In this document: piece by piece, positions 34,744 through 46,164 of the stretch
Layout of the letters: each line of letters opens with the position of its first letter
Numbering within the stretch: the stretch's first letter is position 1
NCBI RefSeq assembly: GCF_018598185.1
Contig: NZ_JAHESC010000045.1
Span: forward strand, 1 to 59,775
Origin: Dawidia soli
GTDB lineage: Bacteria; Bacteroidota; Bacteroidia; Cytophagales; Cyclobacteriaceae
DNA: 59,775 bases
Reading direction: 5' to 3'
Notes under the pieces: generated by a model
What the model was told of the DNA's origin: nothing
Databases searched by the model: none
Seen by the model: the letters and a program-made list of their open reading frames with translations, nothing else
Made by a program: the position numbers and the translations under genes

Positions 34744-36015
34744 TTACTTTGAACTTTGTAGGAAGCGAAAGATCCGTGTGATCCACACGTTGTCCGCGCA
34801 TACCAGCAGCACCAGGAAAGGAAGGAAACCTACGCGGTAACGCGACAGCGTACCGAAGTTAGGGGTGGATAAGGTCAGAAAAACACATAATAGTACGGTA
34901 TATACAACGATTGAAAGAACCAGCAGGCGGTGTGGCGATCTCGGCAACGTGCGCAAGTGCCGTAAGGACATGAGTATCAATACGGCGAGCACAATATTTT
35001 CAATCGCTACCGCAACCTGAAAGAATGTGTGGGCCTCCCACACCCACGGCCTGAACAGCCCCGTGAGCAGCGCGGCCGGGCTATGACGCAATACACTGGC
35101 CAGAGTAGGTTCCAACGATGGAAAATGTGCCATGTCGTTTGCCTCCGACAACCGCTGAAAGGCCTCGTAGTTTTCGGTTATGACCGACAGGAAACGCTCC
35201 GGGTAAAAGTTGGGGTGCAGCTGGCTCAGCAGCACGGCCGGGACAATCCCCAGCGCAATCCAGACCGCTACCTTACTGATCGGGCCCGCAGACGGCATAC
35301 GCGGCAACAGGAGACGTCGCATGACCAGCGCCGCGCAGGCAACGGGTAGGAACACGGCAAGGTAATAATACTTCAGGCTCCACAACATCCACAGGGCAAA
35401 GGCCACTAGCCCCACGGTTAACACCGACAACCGCTGCCGGGCCCACACCTGCAAGCTTATCGCCACCAGGAAATACAACGACGCCAGGGCAAGGCTTTCC
35501 TTGATGATGCCAGACGTCCAGAGCACCGCGGTAGGCCAATACAACAGTGCCAGCACGGCGGCTGCACGTGCCGGAGGCCAATAGCGGCTTACCACCGTGG
35601 TCAGATGCCAGGCGCTCCAAAAGGAAAGCATGGAAAAATACCACGCTACGGCCATATATCGATCGTGCGTGAGCAGACAGAACAGGCTGACGATCTTGCT
35701 GAGGAACAACGCACGCGGCTGTGGTAGTCGCAACTGCGACCAGACGTCAAACGATTCATCGCCACTCCACAAAAAGCGCACGTACACAGAAAAGTTCGTG
35801 CGTGCCTCGCGGGCGAGGGTAACGCCATCCCGGAAAAAGCCCCACGTGTCGCCGCCGGCGTAGTAGTAAGTATAGATCCACCCCAGCACTGCGCCGGCGG
35901 CCAGCTTGAGTATCCAGGCCGGCCAGAAGTATCTTTTGATCGTAGGGTCCGCGCGCTTCCACAGCAAAAAGGCAAGTGCCAGAAGCACCACTCCATGGGC
36001 GGCGGTTATGATCAT
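34744..36015 (-). CDS. Polytopic membrane protein, possible glycosyltransferase
   Basis: 423 residues with about ten hydrophobic helices. The N-terminal part has GGDTWGFFRDG and WSGDESFDVW in loops after helix 2, a position used for catalytic acids by GT-C glycosyltransferases, and WTSGIIKESLALASLYFL near the middle resembles the O-antigen-polymerase/dolichyl-phosphate mannosyltransferase-like group. The assignment is tentative. Start codon overlaps the DUF2851 stop by 4 bp (ATGA), so the two genes are translationally coupled. Confidence 0.65.
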   Translation of the reverse strand: MIITAAHGVVLLALAFLLWKRADPTIKRYFWPAWILKLAAGAVLGWIYTYYYAGGDTWGFFRDGVTLAREARTNFSVYVRFLWSGDESFDVWSQLRLPQPRALFLSKIVSLFCLLTHDRYMAVAWYFSMLSFWSAWHLTTVVSRYWPPARAAAVLALLYWPTAVLWTSGIIKESLALASLYFLVAISLQVWARQRLSVLTVGLVAFALWMLWSLKYYYLAVFLPVACAALVMRRLLLPRMPSAGPISKVAVWIALGIVPAVLLSQLHPNFYPERFLSVITENYEAFQRLSEANDMAHFPSLEPTLASVLRHSPAALLTGLFRPWVWEAHTFFQVAVAIENIVLAVLILMSLRHLRTLPRSPHRLLVLSIVVYTVLLCVFLTLSTPNFGTLSRYRVGFLPFLVLLVCADNVWITRIFRFLQSSK

Positions 36016-37307
36016 TCTCTACGCGTTGGGTTTAACAGCGAAAATCCAATGTTGCAATCTAAGCATCTTCGCTTTAAACAGAAATTATTATGCAGCCCCA
36101 GTAGCGCTTGCGAGTCAAAGGCCGAACCACAGCGCATGCCCACGGCCGTCCAACGGGTTACGATGTGATTCTCTTCGGGGTTCATGGCTTGTAAAAGATC
36201 CACGGCCTTGTCGACGGCATCATCTTCGTCATGCAGGCGTCTGTAGGCCGCTACCAATGGAGCCACGGTATTGATGATAATGTTCTCTACACTGGCCTGG
36301 CCAACGGAGGGCACGGACGCATCGCCCGCAAGCTTACCCGGCAGGTAGTGATGCTGCCAGTACGCCGACTGTTGCACGCTGAATAGCGCCTTCAGCACGC
36401 GAACGTCCTTCCCCTCGAGTATTTGAGAGAACAGATGCTTCTGCGCAAACAGCAGTGCCGCCAGTTGGGCAATCCGCACGGTGGGGAAGTTCGCGGGCCG
36501 CAGGCGCAGAAACCGCCACTGTGCGCGGCTCAATTGCCGCGGCATCAGGTTGTACTTGGCGGCCAGCACACTGTACTCGCGCCGGAGCCGGGCCATATAT
36601 TCGTCTTCGGGCTGGCGCCCGGTTAAGAAACCAGCTTGCCCAAACAGCAGCGCTTCGACCTGTTCCAGCGAGTGGCGCTGTTTAAGTATGACTTTATAGG
36701 GCAGCCCGTGTGCCAGCTGCTCAAACGGCTCACGGTTGATCTTGAACCCGAAATTTCGGACCAGCAGTTGATAACAGGTTTCCTCCCAATCGCCATTATT
36801 CCGGGCGAGACGCTGCAATACCTCCTTTGCCTTTACCTCGAGGCGATCGGCTACCGTTCGATCTAACATATTCAGCACGGTAAGAGACGGCACCCGCGGC
36901 AGCGAAGGGGCACAGGGAATAGGCTCACTACTATTAACCAGCCGCCGGTACCGCCAAACGATGTCGTCGTCCACGCGCCTGCCCAGCTCGAGCGTAGGCA
37001 GGTGTGTGCCGTCGTGACGCTGCACCGGTTTATCTTCCCGCCACACCACGTGCAGCACGACATTATTATACGCCGCATCTTCATCGTGATGATGACTGCG
37101 CCAACCCGATGCATGTATATGGATTTCTACCGCACCCACCCAATCGATGGGACCTATACGCACGCGCGCCTGCTGGAAGTCCGGCCCCGCATGATGATTT
37201 AAGTAGCCCGGGTGTATCACCTGGACCGCTTCGCCTTGCGTGGTATAAAGTTCTTGTTTATTAAAATACTGATACTGCCACAGGTAGTGGATAAAAGATT
37301 CTGACAT
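36012..37307 (-). CDS. DUF2851 family protein
   Basis: 431 residues, soluble. Opening SFIHYLWQYQYFNKQELYT, then NHHAGPDFQQARVRIG and GAVEIHIHASGWRSHHHD are the hallmarks of DUF2851, common in Bacteroidota. The GPDF...E-I-H-I-H pattern is reminiscent of PD-(D/E)XK nuclease cores, as far as I can judge, but no activity has been shown to my knowledge. Overlaps the next gene by 4 bp. Confidence 0.82.
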   Translation of the reverse strand: MSESFIHYLWQYQYFNKQELYTTQGEAVQVIHPGYLNHHAGPDFQQARVRIGPIDWVGAVEIHIHASGWRSHHHDEDAAYNNVVLHVVWREDKPVQRHDGTHLPTLELGRRVDDDIVWRYRRLVNSSEPIPCAPSLPRVPSLTVLNMLDRTVADRLEVKAKEVLQRLARNNGDWEETCYQLLVRNFGFKINREPFEQLAHGLPYKVILKQRHSLEQVEALLFGQAGFLTGRQPEDEYMARLRREYSVLAAKYNLMPRQLSRAQWRFLRLRPANFPTVRIAQLAALLFAQKHLFSQILEGKDVRVLKALFSVQQSAYWQHHYLPGKLAGDASVPSVGQASVENIIINTVAPLVAAYRRLHDEDDAVDKAVDLLQAMNPEENHIVTRWTAVGMRCGSAFDSQALLGLHNNFCLKRRCLDCNIGFSLLNPTRRE

Positions 37308-37379
37308 CGTTTTATAGCTTAAGACAACTCACAACGAGTTACAACTTTCCTTTCGGTTTTTCAACCGTTTCCCCAAAAT

Positions 37380-37955
37380 TTATCCCCTCCCCGACCGCAG
37401 GCAATCCATCAATACATCCATATTGTTATCATGCAGGAGTAAATCTACAGGAAGCTGCTCGGTGGCTTGCTGTGGCATATACGATACCTCCGCAGACGCG
37501 GGATCTTGTACAACGATAAATCCACCTTTGTCCCGCGCCGCCTTCAACCCGCGAACACCGTCGGCATTGGCTCCCGACAATAAGATACACATCAACGATT
37601 TACCATATATATCTGCCGCAGATTCAAACGTAACGTCGATGCTCGGGCGGCAGAAGTTCACCTTTTCGGAAACATCCAGCGAGAGCGTATGATCCTTCTC
37701 AATTAAAACGTGATAGTCAGCCGGTGCAATATAGATCACATGGGGCCGGATGGGATCCTTCTCATCTACTTCCTTGACCTCAAACTCCGTGCGATGCGAC
37801 AACAGCTCGATAAGTGTCGTATCTTCCGACGACCGGCGGTGAAACACCAATATCACCGACACTTGCATGTCCGTCTTTAAGTGTGGCAGGATCTGCAACA
37901 CCATGGCCAGGCTTCCTGCAGAGCCGCCTATGACGATGATATCAAACGGAGCCAT
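37380..37955 (-). CDS. cheB: CheB-type methylesterase domain protein
   Basis: 191 residues, the catalytic domain alone without a receiver. Ser-His-Asp triad: IGGSAGS (Ser12), VFHRRSSED (His near 39) and LSGANADGVRG (Asp near 132). It hydrolyses glutamyl methyl esters of chemoreceptors in classical systems. Last gene of an operon with CheR (7 bp gap), a receiver and two kinases; there is no chemoreceptor here, so the target may be a kinase of the operon. Free-standing CheB domains with CheR are common in Bacteroidota phosphorelay loci. Confidence 0.9.
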   Translation of the reverse strand: MAPFDIIVIGGSAGSLAMVLQILPHLKTDMQVSVILVFHRRSSEDTTLIELLSHRTEFEVKEVDEKDPIRPHVIYIAPADYHVLIEKDHTLSLDVSEKVNFCRPSIDVTFESAADIYGKSLMCILLSGANADGVRGLKAARDKGGFIVVQDPASAEVSYMPQQATEQLPVDLLLHDNNMDVLMDCLRSGRG

Positions 37956-37962
37956 AGCATCT

Positions 37963-38796
37963 TTACTTAATTTTACGCCAGATCTTCTCTTTGTTCGCCA
38001 CCTGCCGGTACTTATGACTGATCGATGAGAACTTCAACGTCTCTTTTGATCCCAACGCCAGGAACCCCAGAGGCTCAAGACTATCGTCAAACAATTTCAA
38101 TGCCCGCTCCTGCAGCTCCTTATCGAAGTAGATCATGACATTGCGGCACAGGATCAGCTGAAATTCATTAAAAGAGCTGTCGGACACCAGGTTGTGATTG
38201 GCAAGGATGATCTTTTTCCCCAATTGCTCGTCAAACTTGGCCGCGTTGTATTGCGCGATGTAGTACGATGAGAAGTCATTCTTACCGCCGGAGAGTATAT
38301 AGTTCTCGGAATATCGCTTCATCTGGTTCATCGGAAAGATGCCGGCGCGCACCTTCTCTAACACAGCCGGATTGATGTCCGTAGCGTACAGCAACGACTT
38401 GTGCAGCAACTGCGCCTCCTGCAGCAGAATGGCCATGGAGTATACCTCCTCCCCCGTCGAGCAGCCGGCATGCCAGATGCGGACCAGCGGACTGGTGGCC
38501 AATACCGGCAGGATCTCTTCCCGCAACGTACGGTAGAATTGCGTATCGCGAAACATCTCGGTCACGTTTACCGTGATCTCCTCCACAAACCGCTTGAAGT
38601 ATACATCGTCGTTACGCAGCCGGTAACGGAACTCGGCAAAGCTCAGGAACTTGTCATTCGCCACAAGCCGGTTGATCCGACGCTTGAGCGATGCGCGGGA
38701 GTAGTTCATAAAGTCGTATCCATGTACCTCTACCAGGTCGTTCAGTACGATCTCAATTTCGCCGTCGGAAAGGTCTAACAAGGCTTCGGAGTTCAT
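37963..38796 (-). CDS. cheR: CheR-type methyltransferase
   Basis: 277 residues. N-terminal helical domain (GYDFMNYSRASLKRRINR, about 1-80) and SAM-binding domain: VRIWHAGCSTGEEVYSMA is motif I, LYATDINPAVLEKVRAG motif II, and LILCRNVMIYFDKELQERAL the substrate-side motif with CRNV. It methylates glutamates using SAM. Between the receiver gene (6 bp gap) and CheB. Without MCPs in the window, it probably modifies a sensor of the same operon. Confidence 0.92.
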   Translation of the reverse strand: MNSEALLDLSDGEIEIVLNDLVEVHGYDFMNYSRASLKRRINRLVANDKFLSFAEFRYRLRNDDVYFKRFVEEITVNVTEMFRDTQFYRTLREEILPVLATSPLVRIWHAGCSTGEEVYSMAILLQEAQLLHKSLLYATDINPAVLEKVRAGIFPMNQMKRYSENYILSGGKNDFSSYYIAQYNAAKFDEQLGKKIILANHNLVSDSSFNEFQLILCRNVMIYFDKELQERALKLFDDSLEPLGFLALGSKETLKFSSISHKYRQVANKEKIWRKIK

Positions 38797-38802
38797 GACA
38801 AA

Positions 38803-39180
38803 TTAAGGTAGGTAGCGATGTAACAGCGTGAAGAGTTCATCGACATGGATGGGTTTTGAAATGTAGGCATTGGCGCCTGCCTGTATACACTTCTCCCGGT
38901 CGCCTGCCATGGCCTGGGCCGTGACGGCTATCACGGGAATGTCGCTACGGGTACCGCTGCGGATGCGCGACAGCGTTTCATAGCCGTCCATCTCGGGCAT
39001 CATCATGTCGAGCAGCACGATGCCGATGGCCGGCTGCGACTCCAGCAGGTGCAGGCCTTCCGTGGCGACGGTGGTGGTCAGACAGGCAAAGCCACGCGAC
39101 TTTAAGACCGCCGTCAGCGCAAAGATATTGCGGCTATCGTCGTCGATCAGTAATATTTGGAAAGGTGCGTTCATCGCCAT
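38803..39180 (-). CDS. Single-domain response regulator
   Basis: 125 residues, receiver domain only. LLIDDDSRNIFALTAVL acidic pocket, VLLDMMMPEMDGYETLSRIR phosphoacceptor Asp near 57, VTAQAMAGDREKC switch region and YISKPI Lys. It closely resembles the third receiver of the neighbouring hybrid kinase (DMMMPEMDGYES, VTAKAMTGDRIKC, YISKPV), suggesting a duplication. Six bp from both neighbours; likely a phosphate carrier or sink in the relay. Confidence 0.92.
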   Translation of the reverse strand: MAMNAPFQILLIDDDSRNIFALTAVLKSRGFACLTTTVATEGLHLLESQPAIGIVLLDMMMPEMDGYETLSRIRSGTRSDIPVIAVTAQAMAGDREKCIQAGANAYISKPIHVDELFTLLHRYLP

Positions 39181-39186
39181 ACCCGG

Positions 39187-42789
<3,603 letters not shown>

Positions 42790-42858
42790 GGAAACGTCGT
42801 ATTCAGGTAAGTCAGGCAAGATAGGGTGATGTATACGTATTCTTCAATGTAGTATATA

Positions 42859-44454
42859 TTATATATTCAGATGTTCCAGGGCCTCGACGGACGCGGTCTG
42901 CCGCACGGGAAAGACCATGATAAAACAAGTCCCCTGCGACTCGACACTCCGCGCGGCGATCAGGCCGTAGTGGCGATCGATCACTTTCTTAACAATAGCC
43001 AGGCCGATGCCGGTGCCCTCGTACCGCTCGGAAGTATTGAGACGCTGGAAGATCTCGAAGATCTTCTCGGCATAGTCTTCACTAAAGCCGATGCCGTTGT
43101 CCCGTACGGTGATCCGACAGTAGTCGCCATCGGGCACCGCGGCAGCATCGACGGCCTTTTCGGCGACATGCTCGGCCGTGATCTCGATGTGGCACGGCAC
43201 GTCCTTGCGCGCGAACTTCAACGCATTGCTGATGAGGTTCTGAAACACCTGCCGGATCTGTACCGGAATTACCTCCAGCGTGGGCAGCGGGCCGGCCGTG
43301 ATCGTGGCACCCTTCGCCCGGATGACGACCTCGAGGTCTGTCAGCAAGCGTTCAAGCACGCCGTTGAGGTCTACTATACTGAATGCCGTCTCGCCTTTGA
43401 TATTCGAGTAGTCCAGCACGTCGGCAATCAGCTTGCGCAAGCGCTCGGCAGAGAGGTTGATCTTTTCCAGGTAGCCTTGCGCCTGAACAGACGGCGGAGT
43501 ATACTTTTCATTCAGGAGGTTGCTGAACACCTGGATCTTGCGCAGCGGCTCCTGCAAGTCGTGCGAGGCGATAAAAGCAAACTGCTGCAGCTCGTAGTTA
43601 CTCTCTTCCAGCTTTTGGTTAGCGTGTACAAGCTCGGTAGTGCGCTCCTGCACGCGTTTCTCCAGAAGTTGAGCGGCGATCTTTTGCTCATGGATATCGG
43701 TAAGGATGCCTACCCATTTAGACGCGATGCCGTGGTGTTTGACAGGCGTCAGGTACAGCACATAAAACCGGAAGGCCTCTGTACCAAGCTTTTTAACCTT
43801 TACCTCGTTGACCTGCTGATGCTGGGCGCGAATGGCTGTTTTAATATATTGACGGATGTCCCCTTCCTCACATTGAGGAAATTCATCCCTTCTCCCGGCA
43901 AATTGATACCAGTTTTGGTTAACAAATTCCACATTTCCATCAAAATCTGTGGTAAAGGCAACCTGGGGAATAGACTCCAAAATGGACTCCAGCTCAGCCA
44001 CATTGTCCTTTAAACGGCTTTCGGCGCGCTTACGGAATTCAATTTCGTCACGAAGCACACGGTCCATTTCCTGCAGGCGCCGGGTTTGCTCCGAAAGCTT
44101 GTAAAAGGTTTTGATCTTCAGTAGCAGAATGTCCGGGTCAAACGGCTTCGTAACATAGTCGATACCGCCTGAGGCATAGCCCTTGGTAATAAACTTCTTG
44201 TGCGTATTGACCGCCGAAAGAAAGATGATCGGAATGTCCTTCGACTTACTGTAGCCGGAAACAGCTTCTGCCACCTCAAAGCCATCCATGTCGGGCATTT
44301 GCACGTCCAGGATGATGAGTGAATACGTATTCTTCAGAATTTTTTTAAGCGCCTCTTCGCCAGAGTTGGCCGTATCGACATCAAACTTATGAAGATCCAG
44401 CAGCGTCTTTAACGAAAATACATTTTCCTGATTGTCATCGACAATGAGCACCAT
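42859..44454 (-). CDS. Response-regulator histidine kinase (REC-PAS-HisKA-HATPase)
   Basis: 531 residues from the ATG at 44452-44454 (MVLIVDDNQENVF); a longer frame begins with unrelated sequence. Receiver (about 1-120; LIILDVQMPDMDGFE, VTKPFD), coiled coil, PAS (about 160-280; QVAFTTDFDGNVEFVNQNW), phosphoacceptor helix (IASHDLQEPLRKIQVFSNLL) and ATPase domain (NLISNALKF, DNGIGFSED, GTGIGLAIVKKVI). No membrane segments, so a cytoplasmic kinase controlled by its own receiver. First gene of the five-gene relay operon; 69 bp before the hybrid kinase. Confidence 0.92.
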   Translation of the reverse strand: MVLIVDDNQENVFSLKTLLDLHKFDVDTANSGEEALKKILKNTYSLIILDVQMPDMDGFEVAEAVSGYSKSKDIPIIFLSAVNTHKKFITKGYASGGIDYVTKPFDPDILLLKIKTFYKLSEQTRRLQEMDRVLRDEIEFRKRAESRLKDNVAELESILESIPQVAFTTDFDGNVEFVNQNWYQFAGRRDEFPQCEEGDIRQYIKTAIRAQHQQVNEVKVKKLGTEAFRFYVLYLTPVKHHGIASKWVGILTDIHEQKIAAQLLEKRVQERTTELVHANQKLEESNYELQQFAFIASHDLQEPLRKIQVFSNLLNEKYTPPSVQAQGYLEKINLSAERLRKLIADVLDYSNIKGETAFSIVDLNGVLERLLTDLEVVIRAKGATITAGPLPTLEVIPVQIRQVFQNLISNALKFARKDVPCHIEITAEHVAEKAVDAAAVPDGDYCRITVRDNGIGFSEDYAEKIFEIFQRLNTSERYEGTGIGLAIVKKVIDRHYGLIAARSVESQGTCFIMVFPVRQTASVEALEHLNI

Positions 44455-44571
44455 AGTTTCAAAAATAGCAGGAAGTCCAGACCAGCCGATCGCAATAACG
44501 GGTAGCCACCCTTCCCCGGGTTCATCACAGTCCTGCGCGCATGCAAAAATCATTCCCGCCTCAAAACAGAA

Positions 44572-44638
44572 TGAGTGTGTTCGCTCTTGCTCTCACACTC
44601 ACGCTGTTTTTCTTCGCTCTCACGCTATTTTCGTGAGA
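44572..44638. repeat. Tandem short hairpins between pyrF and the kinase operon
   Basis: TGAGTGTG (44572-44579) pairs with CACACTCA (44594-44601), and TCTCACG (44618-44624) with CGTGAGA (44632-44638); between them the motif CTCACGCT followed by a T-run occurs twice. It may act as an attenuator or terminator region; the strand is uncertain. Confidence 0.4.
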
Positions 44639-44662
44639 ATGGATCTGCTACAAATGATGGTA

Positions 44663-45484
44663 CTATTTCCCGAGAATGCTATCGAGCAGGTGGTGCATCG
44701 CTTGCTGTACTTGCTGCGCCTCCGCACGGGCACGGGTCGTAAAGTCCTTGTCGCCCGAAGCGTAGAGAATGGCGCGTGAAGAGTTGACCAACAACCCGCA
44801 TTGCTTATTCATACCATAGCGCGAGGTCGCCTCCAGGTCGCCGCCCTGGGCGCCGATGCCCGGCACCAGGAAGAAGTGGTCAGGGGCCAGGGCACGGATG
44901 CCCTGGATCTTATCAGCCTGCGTCGCGCCGACCACGTACATCAGCTGGTCCGGCGAGCCCCACTGCTGCGAGCGCAGCAATACTTCCTCGTATAGCTTAC
45001 GGCCATTGGCCGATTCGATCAATTGAAAATCGCTGGCGCCGGCATTGGATGTGTGCGCCAGCAAGATAACCCACTTGCCCGCAAATTCCAGGAACGGCTT
45101 CACCGAGTCTTCACCCATATACGGCGCTACCGTAATGGAGTCGAAGCGCATCTGACTGAAGAACGCCTGCGCGTATAGCGAAGAAGTATTACCGATATCG
45201 CCGCGTTTGGCATCTGCAATGGTAAAGACGTCTGCAGGAATATACTCCAGGGTCTTCTGAAGGCTCTCCCACCCTTTCGGCCCCAGCGCCTCGTAAAAGG
45301 CAATGTTGGGTTTGTACGCCACGGCAAAGTCGTGTGTAGCGTCAATGATCTGGCGGTTGAACTCAAAGACAGGGTCTTTCTCCGCCAGCAGGTGGCGCGG
45401 TATTTTTTTGAGGTCCGTGTCCAGGCCTACACACAGGTAGGAGCTTTTCTTCCGGATCTGCTCAAAGAGCTGTTGCCTGTTCAT
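44663..45484 (-). CDS. pyrF: Orotidine-5'-phosphate decarboxylase, long (type 2) form
   Basis: 273 residues. The decarboxylase converts OMP to UMP, last step of de novo pyrimidine synthesis. The long subfamily common in Bacteroidota and Actinobacteria is seen in the opening [15 protein letters not shown] and the active-site [19 protein letters not shown] near residue 88, with Lys and Asp residues of the catalytic Asp-Lys-Asp network. Phosphate-binding loop [12 protein letters not shown] near 230. It follows lolA on the same strand (9 bp). pyrD lies 3 kb away. Confidence 0.93.
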   Translation of the reverse strand: MNRQQLFEQIRKKSSYLCVGLDTDLKKIPRHLLAEKDPVFEFNRQIIDATHDFAVAYKPNIAFYEALGPKGWESLQKTLEYIPADVFTIADAKRGDIGNTSSLYAQAFFSQMRFDSITVAPYMGEDSVKPFLEFAGKWVILLAHTSNAGASDFQLIESANGRKLYEEVLLRSQQWGSPDQLMYVVGATQADKIQGIRALAPDHFFLVPGIGAQGGDLEATSRYGMNKQCGLLVNSSRAILYASGDKDFTTRARAEAQQVQQAMHHLLDSILGK

Positions 45485-45493
45485 GAAGCAGTA

Positions 45494-46135
45494 TTAACGA
45501 AGATCAACCACCGCTACGTCCGGATGTTTCTTCGCATCGAAGGTAAAGAAAGTGTCTTCTACTTTGACGTTGGGCGTAAACTTGGTGATCGAGTACTTAT
45601 AGCGGTTGCCTCCTTTGTCAAACAGCGTGAAGCTTTGAATGATCTTCTCCTTTTTGTTGATGAACATCTTCACCTTGAAATATTGAGCGTCCTTTTTTTC
45701 AGGAACAAGATCGATCTCCTCACACATCACACCGTTCTCCACCTTGTCTTGCAGATAAAGATATTTGAAACCCTTCTTGTAGATCTCGTGCATTTTAGAA
45801 GGATTCACGTCTTCCGAGCTGGGATCGTAGTTGTCGATGTTGACCTCTTTGGCTTCGGGCAGATACGTCCAGATAGTCGCGCCGTTGTTGATGACTTCCT
45901 GTTCGGGCAGGGCCAGGCGGAATTTGTTCCCCTTTACCGTGATCTTGCCTTTAAATTCTTCGCTGATTTTTTCAACGTCATTGGTAAGAGTGTAGGAAAT
46001 ATTGGCCTCAAAGGACGGAATGGATTTGTACTTTTTACTCATGGCGTCAAGTGTTTCCAACGCTTTAGGATCGTACTGAGCGGATACGGTTACCGCCAAA
46101 ATCATCGCCAGAAAGGCTAAAATCGTGTTTTTCAT
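45494..46135 (-). CDS. lolA: LolA-like outer-membrane lipoprotein carrier
   Basis: About 213 residues from the ATG at 46133-46135 (MKNTILAFLAMILAVTVSAQ), a signal peptide start. The mature domain begins DPKALETLDAMSKKYKSI with FEANISYTLTND, the half-barrel of LolA, and ends TFFTFDAKKHPDVAVVDLR. LolA ferries lipoproteins across the periplasm from LolCDE to the outer membrane. It follows ftsK by 29 bp, a lolA-ftsK pairing seen in many Bacteroidota and also in proteobacteria (ftsK-lolA), which strengthens the call. Confidence 0.88.
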   Translation of the reverse strand: MKNTILAFLAMILAVTVSAQYDPKALETLDAMSKKYKSIPSFEANISYTLTNDVEKISEEFKGKITVKGNKFRLALPEQEVINNGATIWTYLPEAKEVNIDNYDPSSEDVNPSKMHEIYKKGFKYLYLQDKVENGVMCEEIDLVPEKKDAQYFKVKMFINKKEKIIQSFTLFDKGGNRYKYSITKFTPNVKVEDTFFTFDAKKHPDVAVVDLR

Positions 46136-46164
46136 TCGTTGTTCGCTTAAATAATGCTGCAAAA

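Noticed and set aside
37380-38796. Flagellar chemotaxis locus
   Set aside because: CheB and CheR are present but no CheA, CheW, MCP or flagellar gene; the context is a phosphorelay.
42871-44013. 380-codon frame opposite the REC-PAS kinase
   Set aside because: No domain match; the minus strand carries an unmistakable kinase.
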